A DNA stretch of 64,000 nt from Chondrosia reniformis (lineage: Eukaryota > Porifera > Demospongiae > Chondrillida > Chondrillidae): assembly GCA_947172415.1 (NCBI GenBank), contig OX359189.1, positions 6,958,501 through 7,022,500 of the forward strand. Reading direction: 5' to 3'. Each line of letters starts with the position of its first letter. The stretch's first letter is position 1. This document shows, piece by piece, positions 1-11,093 of this stretch. Below the pieces are notes generated by a model. It had not been told where the DNA came from. It saw only the letters and a list, made by a program, of their open reading frames with translations, and ran no database searches. A program made the position numbers and the translations under genes.

Positions 1-1130
1 ATGTCCTGAAATGACCTGAAATGACCTATTCACTAAATTTGTGAAACCATTACATATATATATATACTAAAGTTAGGTTTTACATAACACAAACTACTTT
101 TTTACTTTTACAAGCTATAACAGTATAAATAAGCATATTATGACTTTACTGATGGATATACACTGTAAAATAAAAATGGTCTTAAAAGCAATCATGACAG
201 AGAGTGAAAAACAGTGTATTACTTGCTGGCTAGTATACGTATGTCTGATGATTTACCCACCAACAAATTAAACACATTCAGTGAATTTCCAAGGTAATTA
301 TTAAGTTAGTAGAGCTATTTAATGGCTGACAAACTATAACCCAAGGATAGAATATACGTACAATGAAGCACAACACACTGACTGATGATACTGAGAATAT
401 ATGTAAGTTACTGTACAGGAATGATATTGAGACTTGTACTTAATATAAATGAAATAGCTGATAAACAAGGGATCCGAAGCTAACAAAAATAAAAATAGGA
501 AAGTTTAAATTCAAAATCAATGTCAGTAGTCAAGTCAGTCACTGCATATGTCTAAAACTTGGTGTTCCAGTTCAGCTGCATCCATGCAGCAGTGTTTTAG
601 TCTTTTCATCATATACAATCTGCAGAATAATCAATGCATTAACACAATTATACAAAGCATGCAAGCTAAATACAGGTCTAATGACTGAGCTTTCAAAAGG
701 CCTTGAATATGGCTAGCTCAAAATTGCTTCAAGCCTACAGGCCTAGGGACAGCTATATGTATAGTTGAAATGACTGTCAAGGCGTCAGAACTATGATATA
801 TATAGGTCATATAGGCATGTAGATTTGGATACAGCTAATATGTAGTTAAATTAAACTTGACACTATAATATACCAAGTAAAAATAATATTGGGAAAGCTG
901 GCTCAAAATTGACAAGTCAAACAACAATAGCAAATCTATATATATATAGACCAGGGACAGCTATATATAGCTCAAGTCAAGCGGCTACAGTCAGTATCTA
1001 TTTGATCATTCATGCATGATTGTTTCAAAGACAGACAAAAACCGCTATGAGTTCGAGGGCTCAAAGAGGATTTTAAATGCCCCTAATTGGTATGGCTAAC
1101 AAATAGTCTATATAAACGACATGAAGACTG

Positions 1131-1254
1131 CCACATATGCGTAACTGATTAAATATAGGCCTGTAAGATATCCACATATGCGTAACTGATTAAATATAGG
1201 CCTGTAAGATATCCACATATGCGTAACTGATTAAATATAGGCCTGTAAGATATC
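1131..1254. repeat. 41-bp tandem repeat, three copies
   Basis: Three almost identical consecutive copies begin at 1131, 1172 and 1213; each starts CCACATATGCGTAACTGATT and ends in GCCTGTAAGATAT. The near-identity suggests recent amplification. No coding function. Confidence 0.9.
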
Positions 1255-1530
1255 CTATTTGCAGATTCTTTGCCAACTTACAACTTACTTATATAAAAAG
1301 AGACTGTCATCTCTCCACTTATAGAGTTACTTTCCTTGAGATATGGATCCACATGGCCTTAATGTATGAAGAACTTTCCATGAACTGCAGTAAGAGATAA
1401 TAAAACTTGCGTAAATGCTTATAAAAATGCGAAGATATGACAAATCTGGTTCTAAACTCACTTAAATAGTTCCTCTTGATAGTGTATTACTGTGTACTCC
1501 TCTTTGTTTCAACTTTACCATGGAAAAGTT

Positions 1531-1830
1531 GAATCCGGGGCACACCACGCGGAGGTGGGAGTACATCGTGCCCCCCACTCCACCCAGTGATGCTCCACGT
1601 TCCCAGCTAGGAGGGGAGGAAGATGCGCGGGAACGGCTCGGCGTACCTAGCCGCCCTGTGACCAGTTACTAGATCAAGGTACAAATGCTACGTGTACAAT
1701 GACCCGACCCTGGCGGACCTCAAACCTTCTTCATTGAGAATCATGACACACCGGCGTAGCACCGGAGAACAGTGCGTCACTTTACCTCAAATCAGACCTG
1801 CCTTCGTGTGAGGTAGGGACCACTATAGGA
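1531..1830. other. GC-rich, CpG-containing patch
   Basis: About 300 bp much richer in G, C and CpG than the flanking AT-rich DNA, starting near GAATCCGGGGCACACC. No long ORF, tRNA cloverleaf or protein homology could be recognised. It may be a regulatory island or an inserted sequence of different origin. A similar island lies at about 5140-5480. Confidence 0.4.
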
Positions 1831-2526
1831 ATGAAAAGGAGATCATACTAAACAATGGTAGAAGTACATACATTGCAAGTAAAATAAATATATATATGAC
1901 TAACACAAATATATCAAATATATACAAAACTTACCACAGGTTGCTATACAAAACTTAGCACAGGTAGCATGTACACAGATATATGCAATAGAAATGCTAC
2001 AATTAGGTCAAGGACAGTGGCTAGTTCAAAACTGATACTGAACTAGCCTTAGTCACAAATCCAATTACCATTCAGTTATAGGGGAGACTCAACTTGAACG
2101 AGAATTAAGTCAAAGCAGGCAGGACTGCTAGCTCTATATAGGCAGGACTGCTAGCTCTAGAAGATAAGTATACAATTAGGTCTGGAACAGCTAATAGCTA
2201 GCTTATATATACCATGGCCAGGGACAGTCAGATTGAAAATGACACGTCAATATAGACGAGTCATGCAATATAGACCATGCAAAGATGGCTCTAATGACAA
2301 TCACAAATGGACCAAGGACAATCAGCTCGAAAAGCCAAAGTCAAATTAGACCTTGGATGCAATGGCTGCTAAAGAGCACTAAAACAAAATAGACCTGGGA
2401 CAGCCAAGGAAGCAATTGCAAGCATAATACAGGCCATGGCCAAACGGCAGGTCAAAATATATAGGACACAGCCGGCTCAATTGACATGCAAAATATAGGA
2501 CAAAATAGACCAGAACATAATATTAT

Positions 2527-3205
2527 AGACCAGGGACACCAGCACAAAGTGACCAGGGACTGCCATTCTCAGTTGTAATCAAAACACAGACCAGGGACAC
2601 CAGCACAAAGTGACCAGGTACCGCCATTCTCAGTTGTAATCTGAACACAGACCAGTGACACCAGCACAAAGTGACCAGGGACTGCCATTCTCAGTTGTAA
2701 TCAAAACACAGACCAGGGACACCAGCACAAAGTGACCAGGGACTGCCATTCTCAGTTGTAATCAAAACACAGACCAGGGACACCAGCACAAAGTGACCAG
2801 GTACCGCCATTCTCAGTTGTAATCAAAACACAGACCAGGGACACCAGCACAAAGTGACCAGGTACCGCCATTCTCAGTTGTAATCAAAACACAGACCAGG
2901 GACACCAGCACAAAGTGACCAGGTACCGCCATTCTCAGTTGTAATCCAAACACAGACCAGGGACACCAGCACAAAGTGACCAGGGACCGCCATTCTCAGT
3001 TGTAATCCAAACACAGACCAGGGACACCAGCACAAAGTGACCAGGGACCGCCATTCTCAGTTGTAATCTGAACAGACCAGGGACCGCCATTCTCAGTTGT
3101 AATCTGAACAGACCAGGGACCGCCATTCTCAGTTGTAATCTGAACAGACCAGGGACCGCCATTCTCAGTTGTAATCCAAACATAGACCAGGGACACCAGC
3201 TCAAA
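2527..3205. repeat. 61-bp minisatellite array with shortened variants
   Basis: About nine 61-bp units begin at 2527, 2588, 2649, 2710, 2771, 2832, 2893, 2954 and 3015, each beginning AGACCAGGGACACCAGC and containing CCATTCTCAGTTGTAATC. They are followed by several units of about 36 bp lacking the CACCAGCACAAAGTGACC part, then one more 5' half unit near 3184. Long minus-strand ORFs crossing it merely translate the repeat. Confidence 0.95.
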
Positions 3206-3640
3206 GTGACAAGTCAAAGTAGATATGATAAACCTATATGGAATGTAAGAAAATATTGCAATATACAACTGAATAATGTGCACATGAACATGTCCAACCT
3301 TCAAAAGACAAGAGTCTGGTTGCTTGGTGTATCTGTATAAAGATTGCCATGCCAAATGTACAGCTTTCTGAACCTGTAGAATGTAGAAAATATTTAATAC
3401 AACTGAATTACATGTATATAACATTTCAAACCTTCAAAATACGAGATCCATTGCTTGCTGTAATCTTTCTGTCTGAATTATATATTTCAGTTCTGAATTT
3501 AAGCTCTGAATTTGCATTTATTTACTCCATTTTATCAGTGGCTTGCAGACTATCTGATTAAGATATTTCCAGTGGCATGTAGACTATCTTTACAGTTAAG
3601 ATATTTTCAGTTAACTGTTCTTGCTACTGGCATTAAGTTG

Positions 3641-3995
3641 AAGTAGTTATTTTAAATTCAGAAGATGAAATTAGCATTCAAATTCCTCCATGTTTTCTTC
3701 CTAAAGCAAAATTATTCCTTGCTGAATATGCTGAATGTCTTAGGACATTGATGCAAATGTCAATCTTGCTGAATTGATAAATGCAAACCTTGCTAAATTG
3801 ATAAATGCAACCAAATTTAGAAGTAGTTATTTTAAATTCAGAAGATGAAATTAGCATTCAAATTCCTCCATGTTTTCTTCCTAAAGCAAAATTATTCCTT
3901 GCTGAATACGCTGAATGTCTTAGGACATGCAAATGTCAATTTTGCTGAATTGATAAATGCAAACCTTGCTAAATTGATAAATGCAACCAAATTTA
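3641..3995. repeat. 180-bp tandem duplication
   Basis: Two near-identical consecutive copies start at 3641 and 3821, both with AAGTAGTTATTTTAAATTCA and CCTCCATGTTTTCTTCC. They differ by a small deletion after CTTAGGACAT and a few substitutions. Non-coding. Confidence 0.9.
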
Positions 3996-4528
3996 AAAGT
4001 ACCAATCTTGCAGAATTATAATGCCAATCTGCTGATCCATTACTAATGCCAAATACCAAATTGCAATGCAAAAGGCCATTCTTGAACGTATTTAGTTAAC
4101 TATACAAATAATCAACAGCCAGCTCAAAGTGGCAAGTCAAAACCAAGCAGCGTCAAGTCATTTCAAAGTGACAAGATACGTACGTACGTATACGTAGTAC
4201 GTACGTATACGTAGATCAAAAAACAGAACATATGGACAATCAGCTAAAAGTGGTAAAGTAAAAAACAGACCAGGGACTGCCAGCTCAAGTGGCAAGTCAA
4301 AATGAATCCGGGTAGCCAGTTCAAAGTTGTAAATCCACAGAAAACATTGCTATAGTTAAAGAGGATGAAGGAGAGTCCAGAACTGAAGAAGTCCATACAG
4401 TAAAAGAATTCTATATGCCAATTGAACCTGTAGAATGTAGAGAAATAATATAATACAAACTGATTTTTTTATAATGAAACATGTCTTAACCTTTAAAAGA
4501 TGAAAATCCATGGCCAGTTGATTTCTCT

Positions 4529-4865
4529 TTCTGAAGTTAAAATTTTGCTCTGAAGTTAAAATTTTGCTCTGAAGTTAAAATTTTGCTCTGAAGTTAAAAT
4601 TTTGCTCTGAAGTTAAAATTTTGCTCTGAAGTTAAAATTTTGCTCTGAAGTTAAAATTTTGCTCTGAAGTTAAAATTTTGCTCTGAAGTTAAAATTTTGC
4701 TCTGAAGTTAAAATTTTGCTCTGAAGTTAAAATTTTGCTCTGAAGTTAAAATTTTGCTCTGAAGTTAAAATTTTGCTCTGAAGTTAAAATTTTGCTCTGA
4801 AGTTAAAATTTTGCTCTGAAGTTAAAATTTTGCTCTGAAGTTAAAATTTTGCTCTGAAGTTAAAA
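4529..4865. repeat. 19-bp satellite, about 17 copies
   Basis: Near-perfect head-to-tail repeats of CTCTGAAGTTAAAATTTTG. Homogeneity implies recent expansion and probable length polymorphism. It runs directly into a different 17-bp array. Confidence 0.97.
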
Positions 4866-4980
4866 AATGCCAAATCTTGAAAAATGCCAAATCTTGAAAA
4901 ATGCCAAATCTTGAAAAATGCCAAATCTTGAAAAATGCCAAATCTTGAAAAATGCCAAATCTTGAAAAATGCCAAATATC
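4866..4980. repeat. 17-bp satellite, about 6-7 copies
   Basis: Head-to-tail repeats of AAAAATGCCAAATCTTG abutting the preceding 19-bp array without a spacer. The sequence AATGCC with CAAATCTTG also appears singly nearby (about 4000-4060), so the array probably arose from local sequence. Confidence 0.95.
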
Positions 4981-5139
4981 TTTAAAATACAATCATATAC
5001 ACAAAACTTACCTTAAAAGATAACAATTACACACAACCAATTTCCAATAAATTCCAGTGCAAACCAATGCAAACATATGTAGCTAAAATGCCCAAATGAT
5101 AAACCAAATTCCAAGTGTATGCAATGCAATTACCTTAAA

Positions 5140-5480
5140 ACGGGCTGCCTAAAACAGGGACTCCGGTCAGAGCTTCTCTTCGCCGAGTCGGTGGGTATTG
5201 GTCCCACGCACTGCTTCCAGACCATCAGCCTCGATCTTCGGGAGAACAAACGCACAAAGGCGAGTTGCTGGGGAGGAACAACCCCGGATCCCAGGCCGTA
5301 CTGGAGAAGACCACCCCCCTCAGAGAAACCTCAGGTCCTTCAGCAGTACATGGTCCCATGACCGTACTCCAAGCCATGGTAGTCGCACCTAAATTCCCGG
5401 AGGCTGGCGAACCGTATACTCCGGTGCTGGATGGAGCGGGGCCCGAAGGCCAAAGAATGAAATTTGCTAGGGTCTATTTA
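5140..5480. other. GC-rich patch of unknown nature
   Basis: A sharply bounded GC-rich, CpG-containing block (starting near CGGGCTGCCTAAAACAGGG, ending near GGGGCCCGAAGGCC) in AT-rich DNA. Three overlapping short ORFs cross it in all three forward frames, which indicates base composition rather than coding. It is not recognisable to me as an RNA gene or transposon protein. Confidence 0.4.
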
Positions 5481-5489
5481 TATTAAACG

Positions 5490-6535
5490 TATTTTTTTCG
5501 AACGATTTTCTGGTGGCAAGTTCGAGAACAATGAGTACGTGTAGTACATCTATTCAGCTTTTCAGCAAAGAATAGTCAAAACAGCTCAGCAAAACCTTCC
5601 TCAATAGAAAGAACATCTTCAGGCGAAAGTCACAACAGCTCAGCCACGACCTTCTCTATAGACTCATACAGCTATTGTACAGTTAAAATGATTACCAGTA
5701 TTTTTGTAAATTAGGCCTATATACTGTACAGCTACAGCGCATGCAATGCAAGTTACACATGGATAAGCTATGTTTATTGCAGGCACCATTAAAGATTATA
5801 CGTACGGAAGTATATATGCATGCTAAGTTCAGTGTACATTCCAATCGTTGAATATACCTTTGTACAAAGATTATATAGGATTTAGGATTGTTATAACATC
5901 AACTTGGCATTTGTATAGACATTGAGCATACACATGATCATATATAAAGACAAATGCCCAATCGGATAGACTTGCACACTTGTTTACGTTAGGTGCATGG
6001 ATTCATGCAAAGTTGTTAATTGCACTTATATATAGTACAATCTATACATGCACGTGGTAACTAAACGACGTATACTTGTTGTAAACCTAATTTGACATTG
6101 AATTCGATATTTATGCAGTGGTTAACTACATGTGAATTTAAAAGATTTCTGTCAATTGACACCGCAACTTATGCATGGGGTATATACGTATGCGACATAC
6201 GCATCGAAATGGCAGCCATATAAAGTAAAGTATTAAAATTAAAGGCGAAGCTTATGTTTATATTACGACGGTAAGTTGAATTTCCTTCTCTGTTAGACTT
6301 GTACCACATTCCTCGGCATGCATACTGCGCTTTTTGTATTTGACAAAGCTGGTTGTTATTCCTTTTTTGGCGTAGAGAAATTGATTCTATACGTGGACGA
6401 CGTGATGGTCATGGTAACCGCTACATGGCACAGCTCTGTGAGATTGAAATTAAACTTGTAAGTTTTAGACGTTTGACTTCTATGGTATATAGTTGTATGG
6501 CATGTATACGGATAATTAATAAAGTTTAAACATTG
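5490..6535. other. No recognisable feature
   Basis: AT-rich sequence with TATA-type runs and scattered GCATGC and TACGTA palindromes. I see no exon with plausible splice sites and no repeat family. Confidence 0.5.
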
Positions 6536-6539
6536 TCTA

Positions 6540-8610
6540 AAATAGACAATAATTTAAGAATATCATTTGAATTTCCAAGTGCCTATATGTTAACTATTAT
6601 GTGTATGACATGTCCAGATTAATTATGCACTAATAATTGTGGTCTAATTGGTGAATTTTACCCAAGATGGCAGCAGGTTGTTTAGGTGTTGCCATGGTAG
6701 TTTATACTTCTTAGGCAAGATGAACTTGTTCTTAAATGGTTTGACAATTGCTTTCTATATACATAATCAGACTAGCAGACTAGAACCATTTGAATTGCTC
6801 CTGGAGTTGTCTATATCACTCAGTGCATGCCTATACTTACTTCTATATACGTATATGGTTTACTTTATGTTTGTCCCAAAATCCTAAAAGTGTTTCATAA
6901 AGTTTGACAGTATGTATATGGTATGTGGTTATTTCTGTTCAGAGTAGCTAGCTGTATGCCATGCTGAATTGGGCTGAAATAATATACAGTATGTATGAAG
7001 AATTTGAATTCAGCTAGATAGACAATTAGACATGCATGATATAGGGTATGTCTGTTTGTATTGTTTTATGATATGCATGAATTAATGACCCTTTCAGCTT
7101 TATAATTGTGTGCTTGCCTACACTGTTAAAATTGAGAGATGTTCACACCTATATAAGATGTATATAACTTAGCTATTTTGGCAAAAGTGAAATATTGCCA
7201 AAATATATAAGGACATCTAGACGAGAAAGTCCCACTTTATTTTTAACAATGATAGTGATTACAGGACTTGGCTAGAATATTCTAGTTGAGATTGTTATTA
7301 CTGTTACAGGCAATAACAAGAGAGCTGTATAGCAGGGTCATGTACGTTAAGCTCAAAACAACTCGTGCAATAGCAATCCAATTACAGCTCATTTATTGCC
7401 ATATATGGCAATAGTTCACTTCCATTCATGCCGAGGAATTCATTATTATTGTTTCAAATGCCTTACGTTGTGCTACTTATCATGCAACTCAAAGAAGAAT
7501 AAATTTTAGAACTTTATTTTAGCATTCTATGGCTTGCACACAATTATATTGAGTGAATTTAAAGTTATTAACTTGTGCATATCTTAGTATAAGCTGTTGG
7601 AATACCTACGTATATATACATACACAATTTGACATTGGATCTGTCAATTTAATTGCTATTTATTCAACTAAATTGATGCCGCAATCTTTGCAAAAAGAAA
7701 GATGCAATGAATTAATGCCTGCATTATCAGAAGCTTGTTTTGTATTGCCTATATGTTGATAAATTTGATTTCTATTATTCCTTTATTCCATAGCATGCAC
7801 ACTAATTTTAATTTGGAAAGCACTATTTATAGTCAGTTGAAATGTAAAACAGAAAATGGCCAGATACATGGACAAGATGATGAGAGTCGCTACATGTATA
7901 GCTGTAGATCTTTTAGACTGTAACATTTCAGTTTTGGGACACAGAAAGGCCATTTAATATCTTCAAGTTAATTCAGTTTTAATACAGTTAATCCACACAG
8001 TATACAACTTTGTAAATTCAATAAAACATTTTACTAAAATAGACATACACAGTTTTAGTCTAATGTTTCCAAGTACCTAGATCAGCTATATTGTATGTGT
8101 ATGACAAATCCAGAGCAGCTAGTGCATGGAATACACATACTTGTACACTCTCAGACTTAATTAACCAGCTAATATTTTCTTTTTCTGCATGTATAATTTG
8201 AATTTTAGCCTAGAGATGGTTGATATGTTGTTGCTATGGTAATTTGTACTTGTTAGGCAGTATATTATATACTCATTGTAATCGAATCCCAAACTAGTGT
8301 CTAATTATTGAGTTTGGCAGTATGTAACTTCAACTGTATTGTGTCAACTGTTTAATGCCTTTTCATTTGCAATGGCATCTAAATGAGAATGTCTATATAT
8401 TTTTAACAGTATATAGTAATTAGAGAACTTGGCTATATAGAATGTTCTAGATGTGATTGTTATATTAGTACGTACTGTAACAGGCAATAACAAGAGAGCT
8501 GTATAGCAGGGTCATGTACGTTAAGCTCAAAACAACTCGAGCGTGCAATAGCAATCCTATACAGCTTATGTATTGCCATATATGGCAACAGTTCATTTCC
8601 ATTCATAAGA
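6540..8610. repeat. Diverged tandem segmental duplication
   Basis: Non-coding blocks recur in the same order. About 6540-6720 matches about 8035-8265 (CCAAGTGCCTA / CCAAGTACCTA, GCCATGGTAGTTTATACTT / GCTATGGTAATTTGTACTT). About 7290-7430 matches 8455-8607 (CAGGCAATAACAAGAGAGCT, then GGTCATGTACGTTAAGCTC in both). The offset changes from about 1.5 kb to about 1.17 kb, so one copy has an internal deletion or the other an insertion. Small ORFs here are not conserved between copies. Confidence 0.8.
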
Positions 8611-9646
8611 ATAACAGCTAGCCATGCAAGAAATTGAAATTGCCATGAAAACACTATACTTTATGCTTAGTTTCTGAGTCATTGTACATGTCTTGCTATT
8701 CCAATGTTAGTGACAATGATGAAAAAGGGAAAAAATCTTATAGAAATCTACAAATTGACATATAAGTTGCTGTATCGTCAAGCTGTCCCACTTCCACTGC
8801 TTCTGTTGGAAATATACTCATTGGATAAGTGTGGGAGTCTCTATCGCTTTCACCAGTGGCAGACATTTTTTGGGAAGTCAGTCTATATTTGATTGCTATG
8901 GTCACATTTCAACTCCCAGCAAGATGGTGTGCAGAGTTGTATCAGCTAAACTCAGCAGCGTTTGCTGGCTGTGATCTGGAGACATTATTGGCAATTATGT
9001 GTGTATGTGTGTCCACTTTCAACAAGCCATCCTGGGTACAGGCACTATAAACTGGAAAGAAACTACCCCACCTGACAAATTCAAGGTCTGTGCATAGAAC
9101 TATGCATACACATACTGCCTGTTCAAGTGATAAGGATTTCAAATCGCATAATATATATATTAAACTAAATTGACCACTTGAGCATGGAGAGGAGAATATC
9201 ACTGCCAAAAAGATACCTCTTCAATGAAAATGTGATCATATAGGTCTTCTCTTAGATTTAGATAAACACACTCTAGAGTACTTTCTGAATGTCATATCAC
9301 TTGGCAACCCAGCCTTCACTGATGTCAAGCAAAGGGCCAGTTTACCCGGCTGCGTTATTTTGTCCCCACAAAAAACTATATACATATATATGGAAGGTAT
9401 GAAGTCTTATATATTATATACAGTAAGAAATAAATTGAAGTACGTACAAATGCTGGAGTTTCAATATTATGTAATATTAGAGATGGAATACAAGGTGTAT
9501 GTATATAAAATACAGTAATATAATACATAACATATATGTTAATTGATATCCATAGTTTCATAATATTCAGTTGTTTCGTCATTTTCCTGTATGCTGACTA
9601 TGTACTTGTTTTACATATATACATCTTTCTATTTTTATCCCATTAG

Positions 9647-10076
9647 ATAATAACTGCAATGCTGCATCAAATCCCATTTCAGCAGTTCCTTGTAAGTAAT
9701 TAGCTCTGGATTTGAATATACAGTGTGTGTGTGCTCATGTTATACTGCTTGAATTCTGAAAGCATTCTTGTAAATTGTAAGCTATCCTTAACTTATAATG
9801 ACCATCTGTGCCGGTATAAGTTGTATAATGATTTTTTTTAAATATATAGTTAAAATATCTGCAGCTCCTGACTGCTCCATCCCAGTAGCAGCTGGTGTAA
9901 GTGCTGCAGTAGTAGTGATAGTGTCTGTTGTGAGTTCACTAATCACTTTCTGTATAACCTACCTCATTATGAGAAAGAAGGGACAAACATCACAGGCGTA
10001 TAAAGTACTTGACAATGTAGAATGAAAGGATGTTTAAATGGACAACAATCCAGCTTATTATGGAGTTGTCAAGTGA
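9647..10076 (+). pseudogene. 3' remnant of an Ig/FnIII-type receptor (TM exon plus broken tail)
   Basis: Two exons remain. 9647-9691 encodes a short linker (NNCNAASNPISAVP); 9850-10025 encodes a transmembrane segment (AAGVSAAVVVIVSVVSSL) and a basic stop-transfer. They join in frame through a phase-1 intron. They are close paralogues of the last exons of the intact receptor at 31284-33319 (AAGVSAAVV, then SLIS/SLIT and CITYLI in both). In this copy the frame hits TGA at 10023 and TAA at 10035. It then continues in the same frame through an NPAYYGVVK tail to a stop at 10074, matching the other copy's SPAYGILK ending. No signal-peptide, Ig or FnIII exon was found upstream, so this is probably a truncated relic; a shortened protein cannot be excluded. 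Confidence 0.7.
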
Positions 10077-10410
10077 ACAACTATGATAGATTTAACTTTA
10101 TTTTTGTTTTAGGTATATACTACATATGTATAGTTTTAATTGCTTCATAGAGTATTCAACAGATATAACTCATGCATCATTAGTATTTACATATGTCACT
10201 TTTCTGAGTATAGCTTATTTCTATTCCTATTTTAATATTGGATGGTATACAAATGATTTGGAACAACCAGAAAGTTTTACTTTATCCAGAATATTCTTTT
10301 AAGGGCCCACTGTATGTCTACAATTTTCTTTGGAAGGTTCACCAAGGAATGTAAATAGATCACCGATATATATACATGTATAACCTGTATAACCTGCATG
10401 ATGTTTCAAC

Positions 10411-10640
10411 TCAATCCAGGGTTTTCATGGCCATGAGCGGTAGGTGATCTAATGTCTTATATACATGCATAGGCAGGACAGGGTGAGATGAAATATGGGT
10501 CAGAAAAATGAGTGAGTGGTTAATAGTGTGTGTGTGAGGTGAAACTTGACCCACATACACCTTAGGACATTCGCTGTAGTGGATCCTGTAGACCACACCT
10601 GCTACATCGCCAATGGAACCAGAATCTGACAGATTGATTT
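10411..10640 (-). mobile_element. Penelope-like element fragment (GIY-YIG endonuclease start)
   Basis: On the minus strand, reading from about 10640 downwards, the frame gives VAGVVYRIHYSECPKVYVGQ. This matches the opening of the GIY-YIG endonuclease domain carried at the C-terminus of Penelope-like retroelements (pattern V-Y-x-I, short Cys-containing spacer, V-Y-V/I-G). The frame continues only briefly into low-quality sequence before a stop, and no reverse transcriptase is seen. It is therefore a short decayed fragment. Family knowledge supports the PLE label; a free-standing GIY-YIG gene is less likely. Confidence 0.55.
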
Positions 10641-11093
10641 TGATGGGATGACTACGTTGGCTCCGATTGGATCTGGTTTAGAGGCTTGGGACATTAAAAT
10701 GCATCATACGTGCCCTTTAAACACAGTTTTTACCTTTCCCCATCTCATATTCCATATAGCTTTGACACTACTTGGATAAAGAAATTGAATGTTTTGATTC
10801 ACGTACATGATTGATGATGAAGACCTGTCGGTCTATGTTATCATATATATAGGCACTGTAAGCCAGTGTCTAATGTATACATTTCAACTCTCACAGTACA
10901 CTGGCAACCCTATACTATATAGCATAGAGAAAAGTGCTTGGTTGGTTGATTGATTGATTGACACTAACTATATTCTTTACTTATATGCCATTGGGATGTT
11001 AAACAAGACTTATTATGTTCTACAATAGCTATATATTAATATTATATTAATTTTCAAACGGAAACAATATTGGAAATCCCCAGATACTTCAAG
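10641..11093. other. Intergenic sequence with degraded repeat motif
   Basis: No exon seen. Near 10811-10835 lies TGATGATGAAGACC, a 4-base gap, then GGTC, resembling the hairpin-bearing motif found at 55831-55860 and 61747-61775 but without the following GAAACG. The stretch ends at the signal-peptide exon of the next gene. Confidence 0.4.

Larger units (their letters stand above)
1..2526. other. Gene-free AT-rich stretch with degenerate repeats
   Basis: I see no credible coding exon. The region carries a 41-bp triple repeat and a GC-rich patch (separate entries). From about 900 onward it has scattered degenerate copies of a short unit of the type GACCAGGGACAGC followed by CTCAAA and AAGTCAAA, the same unit that is amplified in the array starting at 2527. 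A short direct duplication around GGCAGGACTGCTAGCTCTA lies near 2115-2160. Confidence 0.6.

Noticed and set aside
2935..3424. Minus-strand ORFs of 89 and 142 codons with repeated MAVPGLFRLQLR-like sequence
   Set aside because: They translate the 61-bp minisatellite; the repeated peptide comes from the repeat, not selection.
2527..4980. CRISPR-like arrays
   Set aside because: Repeats are contiguous with no unique spacers, and the genome is clearly eukaryotic.
5119..5486. Three overlapping forward ORFs
   Set aside because: All frames are open because the patch is GC-rich; no domain, splice structure or start context.
6648..9208. Several 60-90 codon ORFs
   Set aside because: Not conserved between the two copies of the duplicated non-coding block; no recognisable domain.
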